Assembly (NCBI GenBank): GCA_019084025.1 | Contig: JAHRBI010000001.1 | Coordinates: 1 to 64,000 of the forward strand | From: Burkholderiaceae bacterium DAT-1 | GTDB taxonomy: Bacteria > Pseudomonadota > Gammaproteobacteria > Burkholderiales > Chitinimonadaceae | Reading direction: 5' to 3' | DNA: 64,000 nucleotides | Shown here: piece by piece, positions 37,841-47,028 of the stretch | How the letters are laid out: the number at the start of each line of letters is the position of its first letter | Numbering within the stretch: the first letter of the stretch is position 1 | Program-made: the position numbers and the translations under genes | Notes under the pieces: model-generated | Databases searched by the model: none | What the model saw: only the letters and a program-made list of their open reading frames with translations | What the model was told of the DNA's origin: nothing

Positions 37841-38174
37841 TTCCGGTTTCAGTCCTTACCCAATCAAGATAGGCCGGCAGGCCATCTACAAGCGGAAGTG
37901 CGATGATTTCCGGGGTATCATACGGATGAAGCGCCACGATTGCGGCCTGCACCTGAGCGTATTGTCCCGCGCGGGTTTTGATCATCAGGATCACTTCCTG
38001 ATCACTCACAATTTTACCTTGCCAGCGATAATGCGACATCGAGCGCGCCGATACGTTCACACACGCCGCCAGACGTTTTTCCAGCAGGTCGCGAGCAATC
38101 TCCCCTGCAAGTCCTTCGTCTGGCACTGCACACACCACCACAATCACTGACTGCGATTCTGTTTCCATGCGCAC
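37824..38174 (-). CDS. cutA: Divalent-cation tolerance protein CutA
   Basis: A small trimeric cytoplasmic protein of the CutA1 family, associated with divalent metal tolerance; precise role unsettled. Family blocks RLAACVNV, YRWQGKI and HPYDTPEIIALP are present. A GTG at 38174 has AAGGAG seven bases upstream; an ATG at 38168 is possible. It runs into dsbD (17-base overlap), a common cutA-dsbD pairing. Its start overlaps that of the divergent fxsA by 8 bases. Confidence 0.94.
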   Translation of the reverse strand: MRMETESQSVIVVVCAVPDEGLAGEIARDLLEKRLAACVNVSARSMSHYRWQGKIVSDQEVILMIKTRAGQYAQVQAAIVALHPYDTPEIIALPLVDGLPAYLDWVRTETGNEEHP

Positions 38175-38583
38175 TTTGCTTCTCCTTATACCACTTTGCC
38201 TGCTCGCCTACCCCTTTGCGGAAATCGCCGCGTCGATCTGGCTATTTCACCTGATCGGATTCTGGCTGTTTGCTTGGTTTTTTCTGGCGGGCTGGATCGG
38301 CGTCGTCATGTTACGCAACTGGCGTCTAGCAGCCGCATGGGCTGTCGTGGGTGCAGCACGTGCAGGCGAAATGCCATTTTCCAGATTGCTTTATGCCTTG
38401 CGTAGCATGATCGCGGCGGTATTGCTTGTCATTCCGGGCCCCATTGGTGATTGCATCGCGCTTCTGCTGCTCTTGCCATGGCCGGTACAGTCAAAAACTG
38501 TACAGGCTCAAGCAGCAAGTGACATCATTGAAGGTGAGTTCACAGAAATCATCCGTGAAACCAACAAGATAGAAAGCAAATAA
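38167..38583 (+). CDS. fxsA: FxsA family membrane protein
   Basis: A 138-residue inner-membrane protein with three to four helices and the FxsA features FAEIAASIWLFHLIGFW and the late PGPIGDCIALLLLLP loop. In E. coli FxsA relieves F-plasmid exclusion of phage T7; its normal role is unknown. It starts head-to-head with cutA. The 3' end contains the first of a cluster of GTACAG repeats. Confidence 0.9.
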   Translation: MRTLLLLIPLCLLAYPFAEIAASIWLFHLIGFWLFAWFFLAGWIGVVMLRNWRLAAAWAVVGAARAGEMPFSRLLYALRSMIAAVLLVIPGPIGDCIALLLLLPWPVQSKTVQAQAASDIIEGEFTEIIRETNKIESK

Positions 38584-38647
38584 TCAGAACGGAACACAGC
38601 TGACAGGATATATTCTGCGCCAGCTGTACCTGTACAGCCATGTACAG
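38486..38647. repeat. Cluster of CTGTAC/GTACAG motifs at the end of fxsA
   Basis: CTGTAC or GTACAG occurs repeatedly: an inverted pair around TCAAAAA inside the fxsA 3' end, and past the stop a hairpin GCTGTAC-CT-GTACAGC (38623-38638) followed by a further TGTACAG. They lie between the convergent fxsA and yggU genes and may act as a weak terminator. Confidence 0.45.
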
Positions 38648-38661
38648 TTTATTCATGCGCG

Positions 38662-38958
38662 CTAGACAGCCAGCAAGCCTTCCGGTGAGCGCGCACTACC
38701 TGCTATACGCACAACTTTCCGCCGCGACAGTTCGCCCGACTGGATACTGACTCGATTTTTAGGTATGCCAAACCAGTCTGCCAGAAATGCAATCAGCGCA
38801 GCATTGGCTTTGCCTTCCACGGGCGGCGCCGCCAGTCTCAGCTTCAGACAGCCATCATGCAATCCAGCCGACCCCGATTTTTTCGCGCCCGGCTGCAGAT
38901 ACAGCGACAGCACCCAATCATCGCCATCGCGGCGAAACCAGCTTAGTACCTGCGACAT
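38662..38958 (-). CDS. yggU: DUF167 (YggU) family protein
   Basis: A 98-residue conserved protein. The family motif LRLAAPPVEGKANAALIAFL and the end-region KNRVSIQSGELSRRKVVRI are plain. Structure known, function not. It ends the yggS-proC-yggT-yggU run and starts 6 bases after yggT, a conserved linkage in proteobacteria. Confidence 0.92.
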   Translation of the reverse strand: MSQVLSWFRRDGDDWVLSLYLQPGAKKSGSAGLHDGCLKLRLAAPPVEGKANAALIAFLADWFGIPKNRVSIQSGELSRRKVVRIAGSARSPEGLLAV

Positions 38959-38964
38959 ATACCC

Positions 38965-39552
38965 TTAACCCAACACAAACAGACTCGTCCGCAAGGAAAT
39001 CACAATGCTGGTGATCACAAAGCGCTGAAGCATCTCAATCGCCAGCAAGGCAAAGAGTGGCGTCAGATCGAGCCCGTTCATGGGCGGAATCAGTTTACGC
39101 AGCGGATTCAAAACCGGATTCACCAGCCTGTCCAGCAAGGGTGAGAGCGGATTATGCGGATTGACCCAGGACAGAATCGCCTGAACCAGCATCGCACCAA
39201 ACAGCAGGTAGAGACTCAGACGTAGCAGTTCAACCAGTGCAAGCCCGCCTAATACAAGCATCACAGAAGGACTTCCCCAGGCGACTGGCAAATTATCAAG
39301 CGCCAGCAATAGCGCATTCATCACCAGTGCAATCAGCCATGCTGCCAGCAACGAGGCCGTATCGTAGCCGCCGAGTGAAGGCACAACCTTCCGCAACGGC
39401 AGCACAATAAAGTTGGTGAGCTTTAGTACAAATTGCGCCAGCGGATGATGGAACGGCGCACGTACAACCTGGAGCAGAAAGCGCAGCACCAGATTGAAAA
39501 TGAAAAATGCCGCAATATTATTGATCAAAAATGCGACTGCTTGATTGAACAT
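38965..39552 (-). CDS. yggT: YggT family membrane protein
   Basis: A 195-residue inner-membrane protein carrying two YggT repeats, each with a pair of helices and a PLRK loop (VLPLRKVVPSLGG and NPLRKLIPPMNGLD). Associated in E. coli with osmotic or potassium stress tolerance. The ATG at 39552 has GGGA five bases upstream, so the longer frame is not used. Between proC and yggU in the usual order. Confidence 0.92.
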   Translation of the reverse strand: MFNQAVAFLINNIAAFFIFNLVLRFLLQVVRAPFHHPLAQFVLKLTNFIVLPLRKVVPSLGGYDTASLLAAWLIALVMNALLLALDNLPVAWGSPSVMLVLGGLALVELLRLSLYLLFGAMLVQAILSWVNPHNPLSPLLDRLVNPVLNPLRKLIPPMNGLDLTPLFALLAIEMLQRFVITSIVISLRTSLFVLG

Positions 39553-39628
39553 GATGATCCCGTCCGAGGTGAGCAAGCATTAACGTGCAATGCTTCCAGA
39601 TTAGGGCAAAACTGCATGGCGCAAGGGC

Positions 39629-40444
39629 TTAATCGCGTCCCAGTATATCCGCCAGTTCGCCCGCACGCGCATGCGCTGCCTTGGCAGCCTGCACAATTGT
39701 TTCTTCGAGCCCGGCAGACATCATATGATTCAACGCGGCTTCGGTTGTGCCACCCTTGGAAGTAACATTCTTGCGCAGGGTGCCGACATCGTCGTCGCTA
39801 TCGAGCGCCAGACGGATCGCGCCTTCAAAAGTCGCTTTGGCCAGCTCATCTGCCAGTGCAGGCGCCAGCCCAAGCTCGCGACCTGCTCGCGCCAGCCCTT
39901 CGATAAAGTGGAATACATAGGCTGGACCGGAGCCTGAAATCGCCGTCACTATGTCAATATCTGACTCCGCCTTGACCCATACCACCCGACCAATTGCACC
40001 CAGGATAGTTTCGGTGACGTCAACATCTGCTGCGCTGGTACCCTCTGCAGCAAACACGCCAGAAACGCCTGCACGCACCAGCGCAGGCGTGTTCGGCATC
40101 ACCCGCATCAGCCGTGCTTTGCCTGCCAGCCAGCGATTCAGATCCGCAGTGCGTACACCGGCGGCAATGCTGACCACCAGCTTACCCGCCATTTCAGCCG
40201 CACGCGCAGACGTCACCTCTCGCAGCTGCTGCGGCTTCACGGCAAGCACCACAACATCGACATCGGGCAGCGCTGCATCCAGCGCCAGCGTTGTGATGCC
40301 GTAACGTTCGCTCAATACCGCGCGCTTGTCTGCATCCGGCTCAATCACAAACAAGCTGCTGGCCGGGGCACCTTGCTGCAGTAAGCCTCCAAGAATGGCT
40401 TGCGCCATATTTCCGCCGCCAATAAATACGATTCTGCTGTGCAT
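39629..40444 (-). CDS. proC: Pyrroline-5-carboxylate reductase
   Basis: Final step of proline synthesis, NAD(P)H-dependent. The Rossmann motif FIGGGNMAQAILGG and the signature near the C-terminus (KNVTSKGGTTEAALNHM) are intact; 271 residues from the ATG at 40444, which has GGTGA five bases upstream. A second ATG at 40456 has no ribosome site. Part of the yggS...yggU run. Confidence 0.95.
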   Translation of the reverse strand: MHSRIVFIGGGNMAQAILGGLLQQGAPASSLFVIEPDADKRAVLSERYGITTLALDAALPDVDVVVLAVKPQQLREVTSARAAEMAGKLVVSIAAGVRTADLNRWLAGKARLMRVMPNTPALVRAGVSGVFAAEGTSAADVDVTETILGAIGRVVWVKAESDIDIVTAISGSGPAYVFHFIEGLARAGRELGLAPALADELAKATFEGAIRLALDSDDDVGTLRKNVTSKGGTTEAALNHMMSAGLEETIVQAAKAAHARAGELADILGRD

Positions 40445-40496
40445 CTGGATCACCATTTACGAAAGTGGTTTAAGGCATGCTAACCGAGTGTGGTGC

Positions 40497-41063
40497 TTAG
40501 CCATGCTGCTTGAATTCAATGTCCGGCTTGTGCTTTTGCAGAAAGTGCCGGATAAGATTGCAGTAAAGCTTGTCCACGTCATGACGGCCGCTAAAGGGAA
40601 GCTTCAGGCAGGACGCTCCGGATTGGATGGCGAGTCGAGCAAGCCGCCCCTCGTTCATGCGATAGACGAGCGCATCAACCTCATTGGTTCGCATTTCTGA
40701 TGCAGCCGGGGCACCCGGCCCGCGAAAGACTAGACGGATGGTATCTGCATCGACTTCCAGTATGGCCGCCCAAAACCAGAATCGCTTTTGCCAAGCAAAT
40801 AGCACTCCTCCTAGCAGAATGAACACAGCTGCGATGACGGGCAACAATTGATGAGCAATCACGCCCTGGAACGTCATCAAAAGGACGACAAGCGCGACAA
40901 ATCCGGCGCCAATGCGTACATGCAGGCGCACTGGTGAAAACTCGGGCAATCGCTGCCACGGCGAAACCAGTTCGACCGTGTCCTTTTTCTCGCCCTCATT
41001 GACTTTAAGCGCGCGCGACAGCAGTGCCAGTCCATCCATGGACAAAGCGTATTCCTTCGACAA
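40497..41063 (-). CDS. Hypothetical membrane protein, 188 residues
   Basis: Not recognised. Two membrane helices close together (about 50-95, VALVVLLMTF...AAVFILLGGVLFAW) with cytoplasmic-looking ends, the C-terminal half resembling a PH-like or small regulatory domain by shape only. A TTG start at 41063 is supported by GGGGAG six bases upstream. It splits the usual yggS-proC neighbours and probably belongs to their operon. Confidence 0.75.
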   Translation of the reverse strand: MSKEYALSMDGLALLSRALKVNEGEKKDTVELVSPWQRLPEFSPVRLHVRIGAGFVALVVLLMTFQGVIAHQLLPVIAAVFILLGGVLFAWQKRFWFWAAILEVDADTIRLVFRGPGAPAASEMRTNEVDALVYRMNEGRLARLAIQSGASCLKLPFSGRHDVDKLYCNLIRHFLQKHKPDIEFKQHG

Positions 41064-41129
41064 AGTGTACTCCCCTTGTTTTTTCTTGGTTATTTACAAT
41101 GAGCCTGCCCCCTCACCGACGAGCGGAGC

Positions 41130-41828
41130 TCAGGCATCGGGATAGTGTCGGCGACCAAAAATGGCGGTTCCAACCCGCACCATGGTCGCACCATGCTGCA
41201 CTGCGAGTGCCATATCAGCTGACATGCCCATTGAGAGCGTATCTACCGACAAGCCTTTTGCCCGAAGGTCTGTCAGCAGGTGCTGCATCACATCAAAGCG
41301 CTGCGCAAGCTGTAATTCATCCGTAGTGGCTTCAGGGATGCACATCAGTCCACGCAGGGCCAGCCCGGGTAAAGCCACCACGGCGCGACACAATGCCGCA
41401 GCCTCGTCAGGAAGACAACCAGATTTGCTGGATTCGCCCGATACGTTCACCTGCACCAGTACGTTCAGTGGCGGCAATCCGACCGGCCGTTGCACACTGA
41501 GCCGTTCCGCAATTTTCAGTCGATCCACTGAATGTACCCAATGCGCGATTTGTGCAACAGATCGGGTTTTATTACTTTGCAGCGGTCCGATGAAATGCCA
41601 TTCAAGCTCGACAAGGTCTGCCAGCTCGGCATGTTTCTGCTCTAGCTCCTGCACGTAATTCTCACCGAATGCGCGCTGTCCACATGCGTAGAGCTCACGC
41701 ACATCGCTAGCAGGAAAGGTCTTACTGACGGCAATCAGTTGACAGGTGTCACTACGCCTCCCCGCCACACTCAACGCTTCGCTGAGTTGAAGGAGTACGT
41801 GTTGTCTGGATTTATCCAGGCCGGACAT
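41130..41828 (-). CDS. yggS: PLP homeostasis protein YggS
   Basis: A PLP-binding TIM-barrel protein that buffers pyridoxal phosphate. The Lys that binds PLP is in LIAVSKTFPASD; FGENYVQE, WHFIGPLQSNK and SMGMSADM also match. 232 residues. It is divergent from pilT (64 bases apart), the same pairing as in Pseudomonas and Neisseria. Confidence 0.95.
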   Translation of the reverse strand: MSGLDKSRQHVLLQLSEALSVAGRRSDTCQLIAVSKTFPASDVRELYACGQRAFGENYVQELEQKHAELADLVELEWHFIGPLQSNKTRSVAQIAHWVHSVDRLKIAERLSVQRPVGLPPLNVLVQVNVSGESSKSGCLPDEAAALCRAVVALPGLALRGLMCIPEATTDELQLAQRFDVMQHLLTDLRAKGLSVDTLSMGMSADMALAVQHGATMVRVGTAIFGRRHYPDA

Positions 41829-41892
41829 ACATAATGCTCCCGGAATATTCGAAGTTCATGCTGACTGATCAGCATTAGCAAGGAATTATACG

Positions 41893-42933
41893 ATGGAAAT
41901 CTCTGAACTCCTGGCCTTCTCGGTACGCAACAAGGCGTCCGACTTACACTTGTCGGCAGGACTCCCCCCCATGATCCGTGTCCACGGCGATGTGCGGCGC
42001 ATTAATTTGCCGCCCATGCAGCACAAAGACGTACATGACATGGTGTACGACATCATGAATGACCACCAGCGCAAGGTCTACGAAGAAACGCTGGAATGCG
42101 ATTTCTCGTTCGAAATTCCTAATCTGGCGCGCTTCCGGGTAAATGCATTCGTACAGAATCGCGGTGCCGGTGCGGTGTTCCGTACCATTCCGTCCAAAGT
42201 ATTGACGCTGGATGAGTTGGGCGCCCCCAAGGTCTTTCAGGATATTGCCCAGAATCCACGCGGACTCGTCCTGGTGACCGGCCCGACGGGTTCCGGTAAG
42301 TCCACCACGCTGGCCGCGATGATCAACTTCATTAACGAATCGGAATACGGTCACATCCTGACCGTGGAAGACCCGATCGAATTTGTGCACGAATCCAAGA
42401 AGTGCCTGGTGAACCAGCGCGAAGTGGGTCCGCACACCATGAGCTTTTCCAACTCGCTACGCGCCGCGCTCCGTGAGGATCCGGATGTGATTCTGGTGGG
42501 TGAAATGCGTGATCTGGAAACCATTCGTCTGGCACTGTCTGCGGCTGAAACGGGTCACCTGGTGTTTGGTACGCTGCACACCAGTTCAGCTGCCAAAACC
42601 ATCGACCGGATTGTCGACGTTTTCCCGGCAGCAGAAAAGGAAATGGTGCGCTCGATGCTGTCTGAATCACTGCGCGCCGTCATTTCGCAAACGCTGTGTA
42701 AAACCAAGGACGGCAATAGCCGCGTGGCCGCGCACGAAATCATGATCGGCATTCCGGCTATCCGGAACCTGATCCGCGAAAACAAGATTGCCCAGATGTA
42801 CTCCAGTATCCAGACCGGCCAGCAATATGGCATGCAGACACTGGATCAATGTCTGACCGATCTGGTTCGCCGCAATGTGATCGCCGTACCAGAAGCACGC
42901 GGCAAAGCGGCCAACCCTGACAATTTCCGTTAA
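41893..42933 (+). CDS. pilT: Type IV pilus retraction ATPase PilT
   Basis: Hexameric ATPase that drives pilus retraction for twitching and DNA uptake. 346 residues: N-terminal PAS-like part, Walker A GPTGSGKSTT, Asp box and Walker B (DVILVGEMRD), His box (GHLVFGTLHT) and the retraction motif AIRNLIRENK. AAGGA lies upstream of the ATG. Paired with pilU downstream (160 bases). Confidence 0.97.
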   Translation: MEISELLAFSVRNKASDLHLSAGLPPMIRVHGDVRRINLPPMQHKDVHDMVYDIMNDHQRKVYEETLECDFSFEIPNLARFRVNAFVQNRGAGAVFRTIPSKVLTLDELGAPKVFQDIAQNPRGLVLVTGPTGSGKSTTLAAMINFINESEYGHILTVEDPIEFVHESKKCLVNQREVGPHTMSFSNSLRAALREDPDVILVGEMRDLETIRLALSAAETGHLVFGTLHTSSAAKTIDRIVDVFPAAEKEMVRSMLSESLRAVISQTLCKTKDGNSRVAAHEIMIGIPAIRNLIRENKIAQMYSSIQTGQQYGMQTLDQCLTDLVRRNVIAVPEARGKAANPDNFR

Positions 42934-43093
42934 CAACTGACCAAGCCAATCTACGTTTCAACTGGCAGTGCTTCGTCAGGGGAAACCCTGACACATACCG
43001 GATACGATTAAGGAACGGATGAATCGCTGATCAACTCCTCCCTCGCCGCCGCGGGGGAACCGCGCCAAAACGCGCAGGTGGATTGAACCAGCC

Positions 43094-44275
43094 ATGTCCG
43101 ATAGCGGTAAGCGTTTTACCCAACACACTGGTTTCATCATGGAAAAAGAACAAGCCACGAAATTCATGCATGATTTGTTGCGCCTGATGCGTAACAAAGG
43201 TGCATCGGATCTATTTCTCACTGCCGATTTCCCGCCCGCGATTAAGATCGATGGCAAGGTGACGCCTGTATCCAGCCAGATGCTGACAGCGCAACACACC
43301 AAGGAGTTGGCGCGGGCGATCATGAATGATCGTCAGTCCGACGAGTTTGAACGTACCAAGGAATGCAATTTTGCGATCAGCCCGGTCGGGATTGGTCGAT
43401 TCCGGGTAAACGCCTTCATGCAGCAAGGACGGATTGGTCTGGTATTGCGGACGATTACCACCGAAATCCCCAATTTCGACGATCTTGGTCTACCGGTTGT
43501 GCTGAAGGACGTAGCACTGGCCAAACGCGGGCTGGTGATTTTTGTCGGCGGAACAGGTTCGGGTAAATCCACTTCGCTGGCCTCGATGATTGGCTACCGG
43601 AATGAAAACAGCCAGGGTCACATCATCACCATTGAAGATCCGGTTGAATTCGTGCACGAGCACAAGAATTGCATTGTGACCCAGCGCGAAGTCGGCGTAG
43701 ATACCGATAGCTGGTTTGCGGCACTGAAGAACACCCTCCGTCAGGCGCCGGATGTGATTTTGATTGGTGAAATCCGCGACCGCGAAACGATGGACTACGC
43801 GATTGCCTTCGCGGAAACCGGTCACCTGTGCATGGCCACATTGCATGCCAACTCGGCCAACCAGGCACTGGACCGGATCATCAACTTCTTCCCGGAAGAA
43901 CGTCGCGCCCAGCTGCTGATGGATCTCTCGCTGAACCTGAAGGCATTTGTATCCCAGCGGCTGATTCCGCATCGCACCGGCAAGGGTCGCGTAGCCGCGG
44001 TGGAAGTGATGCTGAATTCGCCGCTGATTTCCGAGCTGATCTTCAAGGGCGATGTCCACGAAATCAAGGAAATCATGTCCAAGAGCCGCGAGCTTGGTAT
44101 GCAGACCTTCGATCAGGCACTGTTTGATCTTTATGAAGCCGGCAAGATCAGCTACGAGGATGCCCTGCGCAACGCCGATTCGGTGAACGATCTGCGCCTG
44201 CGCATCAAGCTGGATTCGCAAGAATCCAAGGGTAAGGATATTTTCTCCGGCCTTGATCACCTAGACATCGTATAA
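43094..44275 (+). CDS. pilU: Type IV pilus retraction ATPase paralogue PilU
   Basis: PilT-like ATPase that assists retraction. Walker A GGTGSGKSTS, Walker B DVILIGEIRD, His box GHLCMATLHA. The usual AIRNLIRE motif of PilT is replaced (SPLISELIFKGD), which separates PilU from PilT. 393 residues from the ATG at 43094; an ATG at 43139 (MEKEQATKF) would give 378 and fits other PilU N-termini, and neither has a strong ribosome site. Its 3' end overlaps convergent comEC by 19 bases. Confidence 0.94.
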   Translation: MSDSGKRFTQHTGFIMEKEQATKFMHDLLRLMRNKGASDLFLTADFPPAIKIDGKVTPVSSQMLTAQHTKELARAIMNDRQSDEFERTKECNFAISPVGIGRFRVNAFMQQGRIGLVLRTITTEIPNFDDLGLPVVLKDVALAKRGLVIFVGGTGSGKSTSLASMIGYRNENSQGHIITIEDPVEFVHEHKNCIVTQREVGVDTDSWFAALKNTLRQAPDVILIGEIRDRETMDYAIAFAETGHLCMATLHANSANQALDRIINFFPEERRAQLLMDLSLNLKAFVSQRLIPHRTGKGRVAAVEVMLNSPLISELIFKGDVHEIKEIMSKSRELGMQTFDQALFDLYEAGKISYEDALRNADSVNDLRLRIKLDSQESKGKDIFSGLDHLDIV

Positions 44276-46416
44276 GTATTGGTCTCCCCCACCCTGCGCC
44301 AGTATCGTTTCGATGATTGTCGCAGGGTGCTCACCTGCCACGTCCCCTGTTTCAGCCTGAGGGTAATTGCGCCTGACACTGTGGGATTCAATTGTCGCCC
44401 GGACCGTGGAACCGAATCATTCAGGGTGATTAGCCAATCAGGTTGCCCCAGCAGCGACGGCGTGCCCTCACCGATTTGTACCGTATTGCTATCCACCGGC
44501 ATGCTGAACTGGCTGCCCGGCGGCACAAGCAACAGCATCGCAGAAGCGGATCGCCATACCAGCGCGCACATTGATATTGACTGCTCGTCCTTCATCTCAC
44601 CAAACAGGACGGATTGCAGGGATTGATCTTTGCGCCATGATCTTGGTGCACATGGCTCATGTTCTTCCAGCCAATCAGGAAGTCGAAGCAACCACATGTG
44701 TTCTGCATCTATCACCTGCTTTAGGGGCTGAGATGCCGAATCCACCATCAGTTCATCAATGTGCTTGACGCCGATTGCGCGCAGAGCGGGCGTCAGTGCT
44801 CGTGCGCTCTGGATGGGATTACCGCCTGCAACGACTGTCGTTCGATCCGAGGTTTGCAACACCACCGCCCAGCCGGGGCTGACGTCCAGTACATGCGCGA
44901 TACATTCCTCACCCTGTATGTCAGGGACACGCGGAAACATAACGGGCAGCATGCACACTGCGCCCAGAAGACGAATCGATCCATCAAGCGGAGACAACAG
45001 CGCAAACAGACCCAGCAGAGCCAGCGCAAGCGTCCAACCTGTGGGCTGCGCCAGCATGACGACGGTTGAAGGCGGTGCCATGACGTCAGCCAGATCAAAT
45101 GCGATCTGAATCAGAAGATGAGACAGATGCAGTAAGACCCCGCTCGGATCCAGCATCCCAATCAGTGCAAGCGGTGTCGCTACACTGCCTACCACTGGAA
45201 TCGCAATTGCATTGGCAGGCAAAGAGGTGAGCGGAAACTGCCCGAATAGAAACACCAGCAAGGGTAAGGATGCAAATGTGGCAATCAACTGTCCGGACAC
45301 CCACGCCCGAAGCTTTCCCTCCAGCGTAAACTGGGTGCCGCCTACCCCGCCGTACATGAGCCAGCCAACCAGCAGGAACGATAGCCAGAATCCCGGTGAA
45401 AGCACCGCCCACGGATCGAAGCACACGGTTAGTCCCAAGGCAAAGCACCACGTGACCGATGGTGCAAGCATGCGTCGGGTACACGTCGCGACCGCTATTG
45501 CCAGCAACATGAAGAATGTCCGCTGCGTTGCCACAGACCATCCCGCCAGCACGCTGTAGACTAAGGCAGCGCAGACGCCAGCAATTGCATCAACAGTGCC
45601 ATACTGGACTCGCCGGGCAGCCCCTGGCGTGCGTTTCCAGATTGCGCCTGCCAGCTTGCCCAGAAGGCCGGCAACCAGCGTGACATGCAAACCTGAGATG
45701 GAAACAAGATGTGTCAGCCCTGTACGGCGAAAACGATCCCATTGTTCGGATGAAATCCCCGAAGTATCACCCACCACCAGCGCCGCAACCACGCCAGCAT
45801 AAGGGAGCTCGGCCAGAGTTGCCCGTATATGCGACGAGACATGTGCGCGCGCCTGACTGATCTTCGCGACGAATCCCCACCCTACTTGCCGAATGCGCTG
45901 CCAATCTCCCTCGGCCAGCGTGCCTTCAGCCCCCACACCCTCACTGATTAACCAAGCATCACTGTCAAAACTACCCGGATTGAGATGCGTGCGCAGGGAT
46001 TGCATGCGTATCGGCAGTCGCCAGCATTCCCCTGCTCCGATCGCCTGCCCCGCCCGCAACTTGCCATGCAGTCCGATACGCTCGGGCAATCCTGCCACCG
46101 ACGGCACAATGCGAAAGCGTAGGCTCACGCGACCAGCATCTGCTTGCACCAGACCATCCACACACCCTGCCACTTGAATAAGCTGATTTTCAAAGGCGGG
46201 ATCGAGCACCTGATTACGCAAGCGGACATCAGCACGCCATGCGGCCCAGCTCAAACCGATTGCACCGGCCAGCATGACACTACCAATCGTTTGCCATCTC
46301 ATACGAACAGCGGCTGCGACCAATATCATCACGGTACAGGCCAGCAGCGGCGGCAACAACGGCATGCACTGCAGCACGCATACGCCACCTACAAAGGCAC
46401 CCACAGCCATTCGCAT
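44257..46416 (-). CDS. comEC: ComEC/Rec2 family DNA-uptake channel with degenerate C-terminal domain
   Basis: Inner-membrane protein that takes single-stranded DNA into the cytoplasm in natural competence. Layout: membrane helices and OB-like DUF4131 region (about 1-190), Competence domain (about 215-490, with the LVSISGLHVTLVAGL motif), then a beta-lactamase-like C-terminus. In that last domain DVGQG reads DVSPG, and where H-x-D-x-D-H should lie the chain has VDSASQPLKQVID, so the metal ligands are gone. The ATG at 46416 has GGAG nine bases upstream. With pilT/pilU next door, a competence role is plausible. Confidence 0.88.
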   Translation of the reverse strand: MRMAVGAFVGGVCVLQCMPLLPPLLACTVMILVAAAVRMRWQTIGSVMLAGAIGLSWAAWRADVRLRNQVLDPAFENQLIQVAGCVDGLVQADAGRVSLRFRIVPSVAGLPERIGLHGKLRAGQAIGAGECWRLPIRMQSLRTHLNPGSFDSDAWLISEGVGAEGTLAEGDWQRIRQVGWGFVAKISQARAHVSSHIRATLAELPYAGVVAALVVGDTSGISSEQWDRFRRTGLTHLVSISGLHVTLVAGLLGKLAGAIWKRTPGAARRVQYGTVDAIAGVCAALVYSVLAGWSVATQRTFFMLLAIAVATCTRRMLAPSVTWCFALGLTVCFDPWAVLSPGFWLSFLLVGWLMYGGVGGTQFTLEGKLRAWVSGQLIATFASLPLLVFLFGQFPLTSLPANAIAIPVVGSVATPLALIGMLDPSGVLLHLSHLLIQIAFDLADVMAPPSTVVMLAQPTGWTLALALLGLFALLSPLDGSIRLLGAVCMLPVMFPRVPDIQGEECIAHVLDVSPGWAVVLQTSDRTTVVAGGNPIQSARALTPALRAIGVKHIDELMVDSASQPLKQVIDAEHMWLLRLPDWLEEHEPCAPRSWRKDQSLQSVLFGEMKDEQSISMCALVWRSASAMLLLVPPGSQFSMPVDSNTVQIGEGTPSLLGQPDWLITLNDSVPRSGRQLNPTVSGAITLRLKQGTWQVSTLRQSSKRYWRRVGETNTYTMSR

Positions 46417-46604
46417 GGCGACGCACTCCGAACGTGAAGGAAAGGCCAAGAATGCGAGGAAATGACTCGGGTTGAAAGCGGCACTGAAAGGAGACGTCGA
46501 ACAAGTTCCCGCTGGACAGAGGCATTAGCACGCCCATTCCAGGCACTTGCCGGTTCAGGCGCTGATTGTAAGGATGGTACAAATGTCTGTCTGAATTGCG
46601 CTGC

Positions 46605-46634
46605 AAAAACAAAGGCCACCCATTTGGGTGGCCT
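46605..46634 (-). terminator. Terminator of erpA
   Basis: On the minus strand AGGCCACCC/GGGTGGCCT forms a 9-bp stem followed by TTTGTTTTT, 20 bases after the erpA stop. Confidence 0.88.
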
Positions 46635-46653
46635 GATGCCGAGCGGATGCCGG

Positions 46654-47004
46654 TTAAACCGAGAAAGACGAACCGCAGCCACAGGTGGATTGCGCATTCG
46701 GATTCTTGATGGTGAATTGCGAGCCTTCGATGCTGTCAACGTAATCGATTTCTGCGCCGACCAAATACTGGTAGCTCATCGGATCGATCAGCAGGGTGAC
46801 GCCATTCTTGGTGTAGGCCGAATCGTCATCGTTGGCGATTTCGTCGAAAGTGAAACCGTACTGGAAGCCGGAGCAACCGCCGCCAGTTACGAACACGCGC
46901 AGCTTCAGGTCAGGATTGCCTTCCTCTGCGATCAGTTCGGCCACCTTGGCAGCTGCATTGTCGGTAAACACAAAGGGTGTCGGGATATCGGTGGTGGCGT
47001 TCAT
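46654..47004 (-). CDS. erpA: Iron-sulfur cluster insertion protein ErpA
   Basis: A-type carrier that delivers Fe-S clusters to target enzymes. 116 residues from the ATG at 47004 ([15 protein letters not shown]), matching the family; the longer frame is not needed. The three cluster cysteines are visible in [11 protein letters not shown] and STCGCGSSF. Monocistronic, with a terminator downstream and a hairpin in its leader. Confidence 0.95.
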   Translation of the reverse strand: MNATTDIPTPFVFTDNAAAKVAELIAEEGNPDLKLRVFVTGGGCSGFQYGFTFDEIANDDDSAYTKNGVTLLIDPMSYQYLVGAEIDYVDSIEGSQFTIKNPNAQSTCGCGSSFSV

Positions 47005-47028
47005 GGCCTGAATTCCTTGCTTTGTAAG

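Noticed and set aside
38623-38647. A LexA-like box in the CTGTAC cluster
   Set aside because: CTGT and ACAG are not eight bases apart in any pairing here, and no SOS gene follows.
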